This document shows, one piece after another, positions 32,584 through 41,110 of a stretch of 64,000 nt of DNA. The DNA lies in contig NZ_JH992923.1 of NCBI RefSeq assembly GCF_000315425.1, positions 703,540 through 767,539 of the forward strand, in the 5' to 3' direction. Every line of letters starts with the position of its first letter. The stretch's first letter is position 1. The DNA comes from Massilia timonae CCUG 45783 (lineage in GTDB: Bacteria > Pseudomonadota > Gammaproteobacteria > Burkholderiales > Burkholderiaceae_D). The position numbers and the translations under genes were made by a program. Under the pieces are notes generated by a model. It was not told the DNA's origin. It made no database searches and saw only the letters and a list, made by a program, of their open reading frames with translations.

Positions 32584-35280
32584 ATGAACATGCACGAACA
32601 TGCCCGCGCTGCCGGGCCTTGGCCGGGGCGGTGGAGCGCGCGCTTTGTGTCGGGATTGATCCTGGCCCTGGCCGCGGGCATGGCGGCGACGCCGGCTGCG
32701 GCCTCCCGGCTCGTGATCGACAAGGATTGGACCTTCCGTTTGCTGCCCGGCCATGCCCAGGGCAACACCCATGTGGAAGCGCTGCCGTCGCGCGCCGCGA
32801 CCGTCCCGGGCACCGTGCATACCGACCTGCTCGCGCACGGCGTGATCCCGGACCCTTATGTCGGCGCGCCCGAAGGCGGCCTGCAGTGGATCGGCCTGGC
32901 CGACTGGGAATACCGCACCAGCTTCGACGTCCCGGCCGCCACCCTGCGCGCCGCGCGCAGCGACCTGGTGTTCGCGGGCCTCGACACCTTCGCCGAGGTC
33001 TGGCTCAACGGCGTCAGGTTGTTCGAGGCCGACAATGCCTTCCGCACCTGGCGCGTGCCGGTCGAGGGCCGGCTGCGCGCGGAGGGCAACATCCTGCGCG
33101 TCGTGCTGCGCTCGCCGATCGCGAAGATGCTGCCGCAGGTGGCCGCGATGCCGCACAAGATCGCCGGCAACTATCCGTCTCCGTACGGCGACGAGCCGCA
33201 GGACGCCATGACCGGAAACTTCGTGCGCAAGCCAGGCTACTACTACGGCTGGGACTGGGGTCCGCGCTACGTCAGCGCCGGGATCACGAAACCGGTGGTG
33301 CTGCAAAGCTGGGATGTGGTGCGCATCGACGACCTGCAGCTGCGGCAGGACCGCGTGGATGCCGCGCGCGCCGAGGTCAGCGCGATCGCCGCGCTCGACG
33401 TCGTGCGCGCCAAACGCGCCGAGTTGCGCCTGTGGCAGACGGCCCCCGACGGCAAGCGCACACTGGCCGCTTCCAGGCGCGTCGACCTGGCCGCCGGCGC
33501 CAACCGGATCGCGCTGCCGGTGCGGGTCGATTATCCGCAGCGCTGGTTCCCCAATGGGTATGGCGCGCAGCCGCTGTACCGCTACGAGCTCGAGGTCCGC
33601 GACGGCAGGGAGACCCTGGCCACGCATGCCGCGCGCACCGGCCTGCGCAGCGTCGAGCTGCGGCGCGACCCGGATGCGCGCGGCAGCAGCTTCCACTTCG
33701 TCGTCAACGGCATCCCGGTGTTCGCCAAGGGCGCCAACTCCATCCCCTTCGACATGTTCCAGCCGCGCGTGAGCCGCGAACAGCTGCGCCGCGTGCTTGA
33801 GTCGGCCAGGAACGCCAATATGAACATGCTGCGCAGCTGGGGCGGCGGTTATTACGAGGGCGAGGATTACTACGACCTGGCCGACGAGCTGGGATTGATG
33901 GTGTGGCAGGACTTCATGTTCGGCGGCGGCATGCAGCCGGCCTACGACGAGGCCTTCCGCGCCAGCGTGGTGCACGAGGCGCGCGACCAGGTGCGGCGCC
34001 TGCGCAACCGCCCCAGCGTCGTCCTCTGGTGCGGCAATAACGAGGAAGAGATCGCGTGGAAGTACTGGGGCCACCGCAAGACCCTGGAAAAGGCCGACCC
34101 GGCGTTCGCCGACCGGGTGTGGAAGGGCTATGTGCAGCTGTTCGGCGTCGACCTGCGCAAGGTGGTGGAGCAAGAGGGCGGCGGCATCGGCTACTGGTCC
34201 AGCTCTCCCGGCAACGACCTGCAGGAAGTCGCCAACACCCCGGCCGCCGGCGACATGCACTACTGGGAAGTGTGGGGCAATCCGGCCCATCCGGTGTCGA
34301 CCTACTTGGACGTCACGCCGCGCTTCATGTCCGAGTACGGCCTGCAGGCCTGGCCGGACCAGCGCACCATCGACGCTTTTGCCCGCCGTGACCAGCAGCG
34401 CATCGACCATCCGGTGATCGAGGCGCACCAGAAGTTCATGGCCGGCAAGGGCAATGCGCGCCTGCTGAAATACGTGCGCGACGAATTCGGCGAACCGGCC
34501 GATTTTGCGGGCTTCGCCTACCTGAGCCAGGCGATGCAGGCCGAGGGCATCGAACTGGCCGCGCTGCACCACCGGCGCAGCCGTCCGAACACGATGGGTT
34601 CGCTGTACTGGCAACTCAACGACGTGTGGCCGGGGGCGTCATGGTCGGGCATCGACTGGTTCGGCCGGCCCAAGGCGCTGCAGTTCCATGCGCGGCGCTT
34701 CTTCGCGCCGGTCGCGCTGGCGGCGCTGCGCGACGCCGCCGGCAATACGAAAGTCAGCCTGCTCAACGACCGCACGCACGCCGTGCAAGGCGAACTGCGC
34801 ACACGCGTCATGACATTGGACGGCAAGCTGCTGCGCGACGAGCGCAAGGCGGTCGAGATCGCGCCGCTGTCGGCGTTCGAGGCAGCTGGCTACGTCGACG
34901 CCGACCTGCTCGGCGGCGCGGATCCGGCGTCCACCTTCGCCGTGTTCGACCTGCGGGCCGAGGGCGAACCGGCGTCGCGCGGCGTCGTCTACTTTGCGCC
35001 GGCGAAGGAAATCGCATGGGTTGATGCCAACCTGCGCGCCGCCTTGCGCCGCGACGGCGATGGCTACGTCGTCGAGATCGAAGCGGCCCGGCTCGCACGC
35101 GCCGTCTGGATCGATTTCGGCGCGCTGGACGCCGAGCTGTCGGACAACGCCCTGACGGTGCTGCCGGGCGAGCGCGTCCAGCTGCGCTTGAACTCCACCG
35201 CCAATGAAGATGCCCTGCGCGCCGCCATGAACATCCGCTCGCTGTCTGACGCCGTGCGGGCCATTACAACAACACCATAG
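32584..35280 (+). CDS. GH2 beta-mannosidase
   Basis: Exported glycoside hydrolase family 2 beta-mannosidase, 898 residues, the usual length for this subfamily. Signal peptide about residues 16-41 (ARFVSGLILALAAGMAATPAAAS). The N-terminal sugar-binding domain contains VPGTVHTDLLAHGVIPDPY and the WIGLADWEYR stretch characteristic of beta-mannosidases. The TIM barrel has acid/base E487 in WCGNNE and nucleophile E584 in FMSEYGLQ, both intact. Predicted to release mannose from the non-reducing ends of beta-linked manno-oligosaccharides or of the Man-beta-1,4-GlcNAc core of N-glycans. It sits 14 bases before the GH92 gene in the same operon. Confidence 0.9.
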   Translation: MNMHEHARAAGPWPGRWSARFVSGLILALAAGMAATPAAASRLVIDKDWTFRLLPGHAQGNTHVEALPSRAATVPGTVHTDLLAHGVIPDPYVGAPEGGLQWIGLADWEYRTSFDVPAATLRAARSDLVFAGLDTFAEVWLNGVRLFEADNAFRTWRVPVEGRLRAEGNILRVVLRSPIAKMLPQVAAMPHKIAGNYPSPYGDEPQDAMTGNFVRKPGYYYGWDWGPRYVSAGITKPVVLQSWDVVRIDDLQLRQDRVDAARAEVSAIAALDVVRAKRAELRLWQTAPDGKRTLAASRRVDLAAGANRIALPVRVDYPQRWFPNGYGAQPLYRYELEVRDGRETLATHAARTGLRSVELRRDPDARGSSFHFVVNGIPVFAKGANSIPFDMFQPRVSREQLRRVLESARNANMNMLRSWGGGYYEGEDYYDLADELGLMVWQDFMFGGGMQPAYDEAFRASVVHEARDQVRRLRNRPSVVLWCGNNEEEIAWKYWGHRKTLEKADPAFADRVWKGYVQLFGVDLRKVVEQEGGGIGYWSSSPGNDLQEVANTPAAGDMHYWEVWGNPAHPVSTYLDVTPRFMSEYGLQAWPDQRTIDAFARRDQQRIDHPVIEAHQKFMAGKGNARLLKYVRDEFGEPADFAGFAYLSQAMQAEGIELAALHHRRSRPNTMGSLYWQLNDVWPGASWSGIDWFGRPKALQFHARRFFAPVALAALRDAAGNTKVSLLNDRTHAVQGELRTRVMTLDGKLLRDERKAVEIAPLSAFEAAGYVDADLLGGADPASTFAVFDLRAEGEPASRGVVYFAPAKEIAWVDANLRAALRRDGDGYVVEIEAARLARAVWIDFGALDAELSDNALTVLPGERVQLRLNSTANEDALRAAMNIRSLSDAVRAITTTP

Positions 35281-35294
35281 GAGACCGTCTTTAC

Positions 35295-38200
35295 ATGAAG
35301 AAGACGCACACCATATCCGCTGCTGTGACTCTGCTGCTGGCGGCCAGCGCTGCCGGCGCCGCCGAGCCCCGCTTCTCGACTTCCTTCGAATCCGGCCAGC
35401 CGGCGCCGGCCACGTTGACGGGCGAGGGCGTGAAGGTGGCGCTGGGCGCCGGCCCGGAACGCCCGTACGCCGCCAGGAAGAAGGCCGGCTATACCGGCGC
35501 CCAGGCCTTGCACTACCATGCCGAAGGCCAGGGCGGCCGCCTGCAGCTGTACGCGATCGATATCGAGGTCAAGCCCGATACCGTGCTGTCGTGGATGGTC
35601 TTGCCCGAGATCGTCGACGGCGACATCGACACGTCGACCCACGTCTCGCTCGACCTGGTGCTGGATGACGGCCGCCGCGTGTCGAGCCTCGACTTGCGCG
35701 ATCACCATGGCGTGCGCCTGGGCGCCAGCGCCCAGGGCCAGTCGAAGACCTTGTATCCGCAGCAATGGGCGCACAAGGCGGTACGGCTGGGCAGCCTGAA
35801 AGGACGCCGCATCAAGGCGATCGAACTGGAGCTGCGCCCCACCGCCAAGGGCGGCGCCAGCGGCTGGATCGACGACGTCGCGGTGGGCGAACAGGCAATC
35901 GCGCAGGTCGCGCGCCTGTCCGACCACGTGCTGACCACGCGCGGCACCCAGGCCAACGGCACTTTCTCGCGCGGTAACAACATCCCGGCCGCCGCCGTGC
36001 CGCACGGCTTCAATTTCTGGACCCCGGCCACCGACGCCGGCACCCTGAGCTGGCTGTATCGCTGGAACGAGCAGAACGACGCGAATAATCGCCCGCGCCT
36101 GCAGGCGTTGTCGCTCAGCCACCAGCCCAGCCCGTGGATGGCCGACCGCCAGACCTTCCAGATCATGCCCTCGGCCGCACAGGGCCGTCCCGACGCCGAC
36201 CGCCAGCGCCGCGCGCTGCCGTTCGCGCACGACGGGGAACTCGCGCGTCCCTACACCTACCGCGTCGATTTCGACAACGGCATCCGCGCCGAGCTGGCGC
36301 CGACCTCGCGCGCCGCGATCTTCCGTTTCCGCTTCCCGGAGAACGGCGACGCCAACCTGCTGTTCGATAACGTCGACGACCGCGGCGGCTTAACCCTGGA
36401 CGCGGCGACCCAGACCCTGCGCGGCTATACCGACACCCGCAGCGGCCTGTCGAACGGCGCCACGCGCATGTTCGTGTTCGCGCGCTTCGACCAGCGCTGG
36501 CAGGACAGCGGCGCGATCGAGACCGGCCGTCCGACCGGTTTCATCAAGTTCGCGGCGGACAAGGGCGAGGTGCGGATGCGCATCGCCACCTCGCTGATCT
36601 CGGTCGAGCAGGCGCAGCGCAACCTGGACCTGGAGATCGGCGACGCCGGCTTCGATGCCGTGCGCGAACGCGCGCAGGCGGCGTGGGATGCGGAACTGGG
36701 CCGGGTCAAGGTCGATGGCGCCAGCGAAGACCAGCTGACCACCGTCTATTCGAACCTGTATCGCCTGTTCCTGTATCCGAACGTCGCCCACGAGAACGTC
36801 GGCACCGCCGCCAAGCCCGACTGGCGCCACGCCGACCAGAGCGGCTGGTCGAAGGACAAGACCGGCGGCGATGCGCTGCGCACGTCGGCGCCGGTGGTTC
36901 CCGGCCAGGTCTATGTCAACAACGGCTTCTGGGACACCTTCCGCACCACCTGGCCGGCGTATGCGCTGTTTGCGCCGAAGCGCGCCGGCGAGATGGTCGA
37001 CGGCTTCCTGCAGCAGTACCGCGACGGCGGCTGGGTGGCGCGCTGGTCGTCGCCGGGCTACGCCGACCTGATGGTCGGCACCAGCTCCGACGTGGCCTTC
37101 ACCGACGCCTGGCTCAAGGGCGTGCGCGGCTTCGACGCGCACCAGGCCTACGAGGCGGCGCTGAAGAACGCGACCGCCGTCCCGCCGGTCTCGAACGTCG
37201 GCCGCAAGGGCCTGGCGCAGTCGATGTACCGCGGCTATGCCGACACCTCGGTCCACGAAGGCATGTCGTGGACGCTGGAAGGCGCGCTGAACGATTTCGG
37301 CCTGGCGCAGCTGGCCGCCGCCCTGGGCGCTGAAGAAGGCGAGGGTGGCAACGACAGCGCGCGCGGCCGCCGCTACCGCGAGGAGGCCGCCTACTTCCGC
37401 GCCCGGGCCGCCGATTATGCCCATGTCTACGACCCGGCGACCAGGTTCTTCCGCGGCCGCGACGCCAAGGGCGGGTGGCGCGTGCCGGCGAAGGACTTCG
37501 ATCCGCGCCGCTGGGGCGGCGATTACACCGAGGCCAACGCCTGGACCTTCGCCTTCACCGCGCCGCACGACGCGGAAGGGCTGGCGAGCCTGATGGGCGG
37601 CCGCCAGGTGCTGGCCAGCCGTCTCGACGAATTCTTCGCCACGCAAGAGACGGCGGAAGCGAAGTATTCCGGCAGCTACCGCCAGGTGATCCACGAGATG
37701 ACCGAGGCGCGCGACGTCCGCATGGGCATGTACGCCCACAGTAACCAGCCTGCCCACCACATCCCCTGGATGTACGTCGCCGCCGGCCAGCCGTGGAAGA
37801 CGCAGCAGATCACGCGCGAGATCATGCGCCGCCTGTACCTCGGCAGCGAGATCGGCCAGGGCTATGCGGGCGACGAGGACAATGGCGAGATGTCGGCCTG
37901 GTACACCTTCGCCATGCTGGGCCTGTATCCGCTGCGGATGGGCTCTCCCGAGTACGTGATCGGCTCGCCGGCCTTCGCGCGCAGCGAGGTCACGCTCGAG
38001 AACGGCCGCACGCTCACCGTGATCGCCCATGGCAACAGCCAGGACAACGTCTACGTGCAGTCGCTGAAGGTCAACGGCAAGCCGTGGAACCAGCCCTGGA
38101 TCCGCCACGCCGACATCGCCGCCGGCGCTACGCTGGAGTTCGCGATGGGCAGCAAGCCCTCGACCTGGGGCAGCAAGCCCTCGACCTGGGGCAGCGATCC

Positions 38201-38654
38201 GGACACCTTGCCGGCATCGATGACCGCCGCCGGGCAGCGTCCCGCCGGCCTGGTCGACCGCGGCAAGGGCGCCACTGTCACGCTGGATGGCAAGCGTGTC
38301 GACGCCGCGCTGGTCGACGACGATGCGATGACGGCCACGGAAGTCCCGGCCAGGGCCGCCATCGGCTTCGCTTTCGCCAAGCCGACGACGATCAGCCACT
38401 ACACCATCACCGGCGGCAAGGCGGCGCTGGGCAAGGTGACGTGGACGCTCGAAGGGCGCGACGGCAAGGGCGCGTGGGTGGCGCTGGACGCACGCGAGGA
38501 CGAGGTGTTTGCCTGGGAGCGCCAGCTGCGGCCGTTCGGCATCGCCAAGCCGGGCGCCTACCGCGAGTATCGCCTGCGCTTCGCCCAGGGCGCGACGTTC
38601 GAGCTGGCCGAGCTGGAGCTGCTGCAGGCCGGCGCGGTGGCGGCGCCGAAATAA
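35295..38654 (+). CDS. GH92 alpha-mannosidase with extra N- and C-terminal domains
   Basis: Exported glycoside hydrolase family 92 enzyme of 1119 residues, longer than the usual ~750. Signal peptide 1-22 (SAAVTLLLAASAAGAA). Residues ~25-200 form an extra beta-rich galactose-binding-like domain. The GH92 core (~205-950) shows GFWDTFRTTWPAYALF and YAGDEDNGEMSAWYTFAMLGLYPL near 857; the family form is usually GNDDxGxMS, so the first residues of this calcium/base motif vary here. A C-terminal ~150-residue discoidin-like domain follows a short linker containing a duplicated heptad GSKPSTW. GH92 enzymes are calcium-dependent inverting exo-alpha-mannosidases. Last gene of the first mannoside operon. 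Confidence 0.88.
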   Translation: MKKTHTISAAVTLLLAASAAGAAEPRFSTSFESGQPAPATLTGEGVKVALGAGPERPYAARKKAGYTGAQALHYHAEGQGGRLQLYAIDIEVKPDTVLSWMVLPEIVDGDIDTSTHVSLDLVLDDGRRVSSLDLRDHHGVRLGASAQGQSKTLYPQQWAHKAVRLGSLKGRRIKAIELELRPTAKGGASGWIDDVAVGEQAIAQVARLSDHVLTTRGTQANGTFSRGNNIPAAAVPHGFNFWTPATDAGTLSWLYRWNEQNDANNRPRLQALSLSHQPSPWMADRQTFQIMPSAAQGRPDADRQRRALPFAHDGELARPYTYRVDFDNGIRAELAPTSRAAIFRFRFPENGDANLLFDNVDDRGGLTLDAATQTLRGYTDTRSGLSNGATRMFVFARFDQRWQDSGAIETGRPTGFIKFAADKGEVRMRIATSLISVEQAQRNLDLEIGDAGFDAVRERAQAAWDAELGRVKVDGASEDQLTTVYSNLYRLFLYPNVAHENVGTAAKPDWRHADQSGWSKDKTGGDALRTSAPVVPGQVYVNNGFWDTFRTTWPAYALFAPKRAGEMVDGFLQQYRDGGWVARWSSPGYADLMVGTSSDVAFTDAWLKGVRGFDAHQAYEAALKNATAVPPVSNVGRKGLAQSMYRGYADTSVHEGMSWTLEGALNDFGLAQLAAALGAEEGEGGNDSARGRRYREEAAYFRARAADYAHVYDPATRFFRGRDAKGGWRVPAKDFDPRRWGGDYTEANAWTFAFTAPHDAEGLASLMGGRQVLASRLDEFFATQETAEAKYSGSYRQVIHEMTEARDVRMGMYAHSNQPAHHIPWMYVAAGQPWKTQQITREIMRRLYLGSEIGQGYAGDEDNGEMSAWYTFAMLGLYPLRMGSPEYVIGSPAFARSEVTLENGRTLTVIAHGNSQDNVYVQSLKVNGKPWNQPWIRHADIAAGATLEFAMGSKPSTWGSKPSTWGSDPDTLPASMTAAGQRPAGLVDRGKGATVTLDGKRVDAALVDDDAMTATEVPARAAIGFAFAKPTTISHYTITGGKAALGKVTWTLEGRDGKGAWVALDAREDEVFAWERQLRPFGIAKPGAYREYRLRFAQGATFELAELELLQAGAVAAPK
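38147..38188 (+). repeat. 21-bp perfect in-frame tandem duplication in the GH92 gene
   Basis: Two identical 21-base units (38147-38167 and 38168-38188), with a further partial copy of 7 bases. It encodes two copies of GSKPSTW in the linker between the GH92 core and the C-terminal domain. Perfect identity at the DNA level suggests a recent slippage event. Confidence 0.9.
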
Positions 38655-38704
38655 GGATGCGCGACGAGGCAGGTAAATACCCGTGTTTACAGTGAGCAAC
38701 CGTT

Positions 38705-38715
38705 GTTTACTAAAA
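38705..38715. promoter_or_regulatory. LacI-type operator candidate, site M3 (upstream of lacI promoter)
   Basis: GTTTACTAAAA, one mismatch from the palindrome GTTTAnTAAAC. Centred about 76 bases before the predicted start of transcription, the same geometry as M1 at the receptor promoter. Confidence 0.55.
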
Positions 38716-38749
38716 AAAGCTAAAACACACCGTGTGCTACCTGCCTTTG

Positions 38750-38779
38750 TTGACGCTGCCGAAACGCGGCTGCTATAAA
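38750..38779 (+). promoter_or_regulatory. Sigma-70 promoter of the LacI-isomerase-kinase-GH92-permease operon
   Basis: TTGACG (38750-38755) and TATAAA (38774-38779), 18-base spacing. Both boxes are near consensus. Flanked by operator candidates M3 and M4. Confidence 0.65.
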
Positions 38780-38805
38780 TTCAAGTACAAGACGCGACAA
38801 CAAGC

Positions 38806-38816
38806 GTTTATTAAAC
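38806..38816. promoter_or_regulatory. LacI-type operator candidate, site M4 (downstream of lacI promoter)
   Basis: GTTTATTAAAC, perfect palindrome, ~25 bases after the predicted transcription start and 101 bases from M3. Supports autoregulation of the LacI gene. Confidence 0.6.
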
Positions 38817-38834
38817 CAATCAATGGAGACGATC

Positions 38835-38888
38835 ATGTATATGGTCACGCAGATGAGTCCGATGGCGGGACGGAGGGCTGCGCCGTGA
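38835..38888 (+). CDS. 17-residue leader peptide overlapping the LacI start
   Basis: ATG at 38835 is preceded by TGGAGAC (six-base spacing) and opens a 17-codon frame, MYMVTQMSPMAGRRAAP, rich in methionine. Its TGA (38886-38888) overlaps the GTG start of the LacI-family gene (GTGA). Short for a functional protein; more likely a translational coupling leader for the regulator. Only the sequence arrangement supports it. Confidence 0.45.
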   Translation: MYMVTQMSPMAGRRAAP

Positions 38889-39871
38889 GCCAGGTCACGC
38901 TGCGCGACATCGCGAGCGAGACCGGGCTGTCGATCGGCACCGTCTCGCGCGCGCTCAAGAACCAGGGCGGCATGACCGAGGCGACCCGCGGCGTGGTGCG
39001 CGAGGCCGCCATCCGCCTGGGCTACGATTTCTCCCTGCTGAAGAAGGGCCGCATCCGCCGCATCGCCTTCCTGCTGCACAGCCAGCACAACACGCTCACC
39101 TCCAGTCCGTTCTTCACGCCGGTGCTGCACGGCGCCGAGGAAGCCTGCCGGCGCGAGGGCATCGCGCTGTCGCTGATCGTGGTCGGCCCGGCCGAGCCGG
39201 TGCTGGAACAGATCCGCCTGCACCAGCCCGACGCGATCCTGTGCGCCGGCTTCTTCGAGCCCGAAGTCCTGAGCGCGCTGCGGCAGACCGGCAAGCCGAT
39301 GGTGCTGGTGGACATGCACCGGCGCGGCTTCACCTCGATCAATCCGGACAATATGAGCGGCGGCTACCTCGCCACCCAGCACCTGCTGCGCTGCGGCCGC
39401 AAGCGCATCGCCATGCTGTCCGGCTCCCTGGCCCACTACAGCATCCAGCAGCGCAACCGGGGCTTCCGGCAGGCGCTGTTCGACGCCAAGGTGCATGCCG
39501 ATCCCAGCCTGGAAGTCATCGTGCCCACCATGGGCGAGGGCGAGGAGGGCGTGATCGAGGCGATGCGCAGCCTGCTGGCCCTGCCGAAACGCCCGGACGC
39601 GCTGTTCTGCTACAACGACAGCACCGCCCTGGTCGCCATGAAGACCTGCCTGGCCGAAGGGCTCAAGATCCCCTACGACCTCGCGATCGTCGGTTTCGAC
39701 GATATCGCCGCCTCGGCCGCCGCCATCCCACCGCTGTCCACCGTCCATGTGGACAAGGAAGCGCTGGGGCGGACCGGAGTCGACTCCCTGCTGCACAAAC
39801 CCGACGAAAACCCATCCCAGATAACCCTGCCAGTCGAGATGATCGTGCGCGAGAGCAGCTACGACGACTAG
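38885..39871 (+). CDS. LacI-family transcriptional regulator of the mannoside locus
   Basis: 328-residue LacI/PurR-type regulator. N-terminal helix-turn-helix and hinge (VTLRDIASETGLSIGTVSRALKN, residues ~4-30) and a periplasmic-binding-protein-like effector domain (~60-328; VVGPAEPVLEQIRL, GFDDIAASAAAIPPLSTVHVDKEALGR). The GTG at 38885 is the only credible start: GGAGG lies eight bases upstream, and the only in-frame ATG (38732) precedes the promoter -10 box. It leads an operon with mannose isomerase, fructokinase, GH92 and permease. Likely ligand is mannose or a manno-oligosaccharide; likely operators are the four GTTTAnTAAAC sites. Confidence 0.88.
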   Translation: MSQVTLRDIASETGLSIGTVSRALKNQGGMTEATRGVVREAAIRLGYDFSLLKKGRIRRIAFLLHSQHNTLTSSPFFTPVLHGAEEACRREGIALSLIVVGPAEPVLEQIRLHQPDAILCAGFFEPEVLSALRQTGKPMVLVDMHRRGFTSINPDNMSGGYLATQHLLRCGRKRIAMLSGSLAHYSIQQRNRGFRQALFDAKVHADPSLEVIVPTMGEGEEGVIEAMRSLLALPKRPDALFCYNDSTALVAMKTCLAEGLKIPYDLAIVGFDDIAASAAAIPPLSTVHVDKEALGRTGVDSLLHKPDENPSQITLPVEMIVRESSYDD

Positions 39872-39892
39872 CGCACACCACCCCTAGCCACC

Positions 39893-41110
39893 ATGACCAC
39901 TTTCCCGAACTTTCGCAGCCCGGACGTGCTGCTCGACCACGCGCGCCACACGATGCGCTTCTACCACCCGCGCGCGATCGATCCCGCCGGCGGCATGTAC
40001 CACTATTTCAAGGACGATGGCGAGGTCTACGACGCAAGCCACCGTCACCTGGTCAGCAGCACTCGCTTCGTGTTCACCTATGCCATGGCTTACCGCCACT
40101 TCGAGGATCCGGCCTATCGCGAAGGCCTGGAGCACGCGGTGCGCTTCCTGCGCGAGGCGCACCGCGCGCCGGATGGCGACGGCTATGCCTGGATGCTGGA
40201 CGGCCGCGCGATCGAGGACGGCACCCAGCACGCGTATGGCGAGGCCTTCGTGCTGCTGGCCTATGCGCATGCGACGATGGCCGGCATGGAGGAAGCGCGG
40301 CCCTGGATCGGCGAAGCCTTCGACCTGATGGAAAAGCGCTTCTGGAACGCGGCGGATGGGCTGTATGCCGACGAGGCGAGCCAGGACTGGAGGGAGCTGT
40401 CGACCTACCGCGGCCAGAACGCGAACATGCACGCCTGCGAGGCGCTGCTGGCGGCGCATGCCGCGACCGGCGAGCGGCGCTACATCGAGCGCGCGTACAC
40501 GGTGGCCTACAACGTCACCCAGCGCCAGGCCGAGCGCTGCGGTGGCCTGATCTGGGAACACTACGACACGCACTGGCAACCCGACTGGAAGTTCAATATC
40601 GACGACCCGGAAAACCTGTTCCGTCCCTGGGGCTACCAGCCGGGCCATTTCACGGAGTGGGCCAAGCTGCTGTTGCAGCTGGAAGCGCGCGGCAAGGACG
40701 TGCTGGAGCACGACCTGGGCTGGCTGCTGCCGACCGCCGAAATGCTGTTCAAGGTGGCGGTGCAGAAGGGCTGGGATCCGGAACATGGCGGCCTGTGCTA
40801 CTCGCTGGCGCCGGACCTGAGCGTGTGCGACTTCCACAAGTATTTCTGGGTCCAGGCCGAGAGCGCCGCGGCGGCGGCCATGCTGGCCGCGCGCACCGGC
40901 AATGCCGACTACTGGACCTGGTACGACCGCCTGTGGCAATACAGCTGGACCCATTTCGTCGACCACGAGCACGGCGCCTGGTACCGCATCCTCGACCGCG
41001 AGAACCGCAAGCTCAGCGACGAGAAGAGCCCGGCCGGCAAGGTCGACTACCACACCATGGGCGCCGTCTACGACATCGTGGCGGTGCTGAAGGGCGGCGC
41101 GCGTGCTTAA
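39893..41110 (+). CDS. AGE-family D-mannose isomerase
   Basis: 405-residue (alpha/alpha)6-barrel enzyme of the N-acylglucosamine 2-epimerase superfamily. Conserved residues R58, H180 (NANMHACEA), H252 (PGHFTEW) and H387 (DYHTMGAV) match in order and spacing the catalytic arginine and histidines of the YihS/ManI mannose isomerases. This favours mannose-to-fructose isomerisation over cellobiose or GlcNAc 2-epimerisation. The gene next door, overlapping by eight bases, is a fructokinase, the enzyme needed for the product. Cytoplasmic; no signal peptide. Cellobiose/mannobiose 2-epimerase is the main alternative. Confidence 0.82.
   Translation: MTTFPNFRSPDVLLDHARHTMRFYHPRAIDPAGGMYHYFKDDGEVYDASHRHLVSSTRFVFTYAMAYRHFEDPAYREGLEHAVRFLREAHRAPDGDGYAWMLDGRAIEDGTQHAYGEAFVLLAYAHATMAGMEEARPWIGEAFDLMEKRFWNAADGLYADEASQDWRELSTYRGQNANMHACEALLAAHAATGERRYIERAYTVAYNVTQRQAERCGGLIWEHYDTHWQPDWKFNIDDPENLFRPWGYQPGHFTEWAKLLLQLEARGKDVLEHDLGWLLPTAEMLFKVAVQKGWDPEHGGLCYSLAPDLSVCDFHKYFWVQAESAAAAAMLAARTGNADYWTWYDRLWQYSWTHFVDHEHGAWYRILDRENRKLSDEKSPAGKVDYHTMGAVYDIVAVLKGGARA

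Noticed and set aside
36390..38699. 769-codon minus-strand frame across the GH92 gene
   Set aside because: Antisense shadow without domains; the GH92 frame is intact with family motifs.
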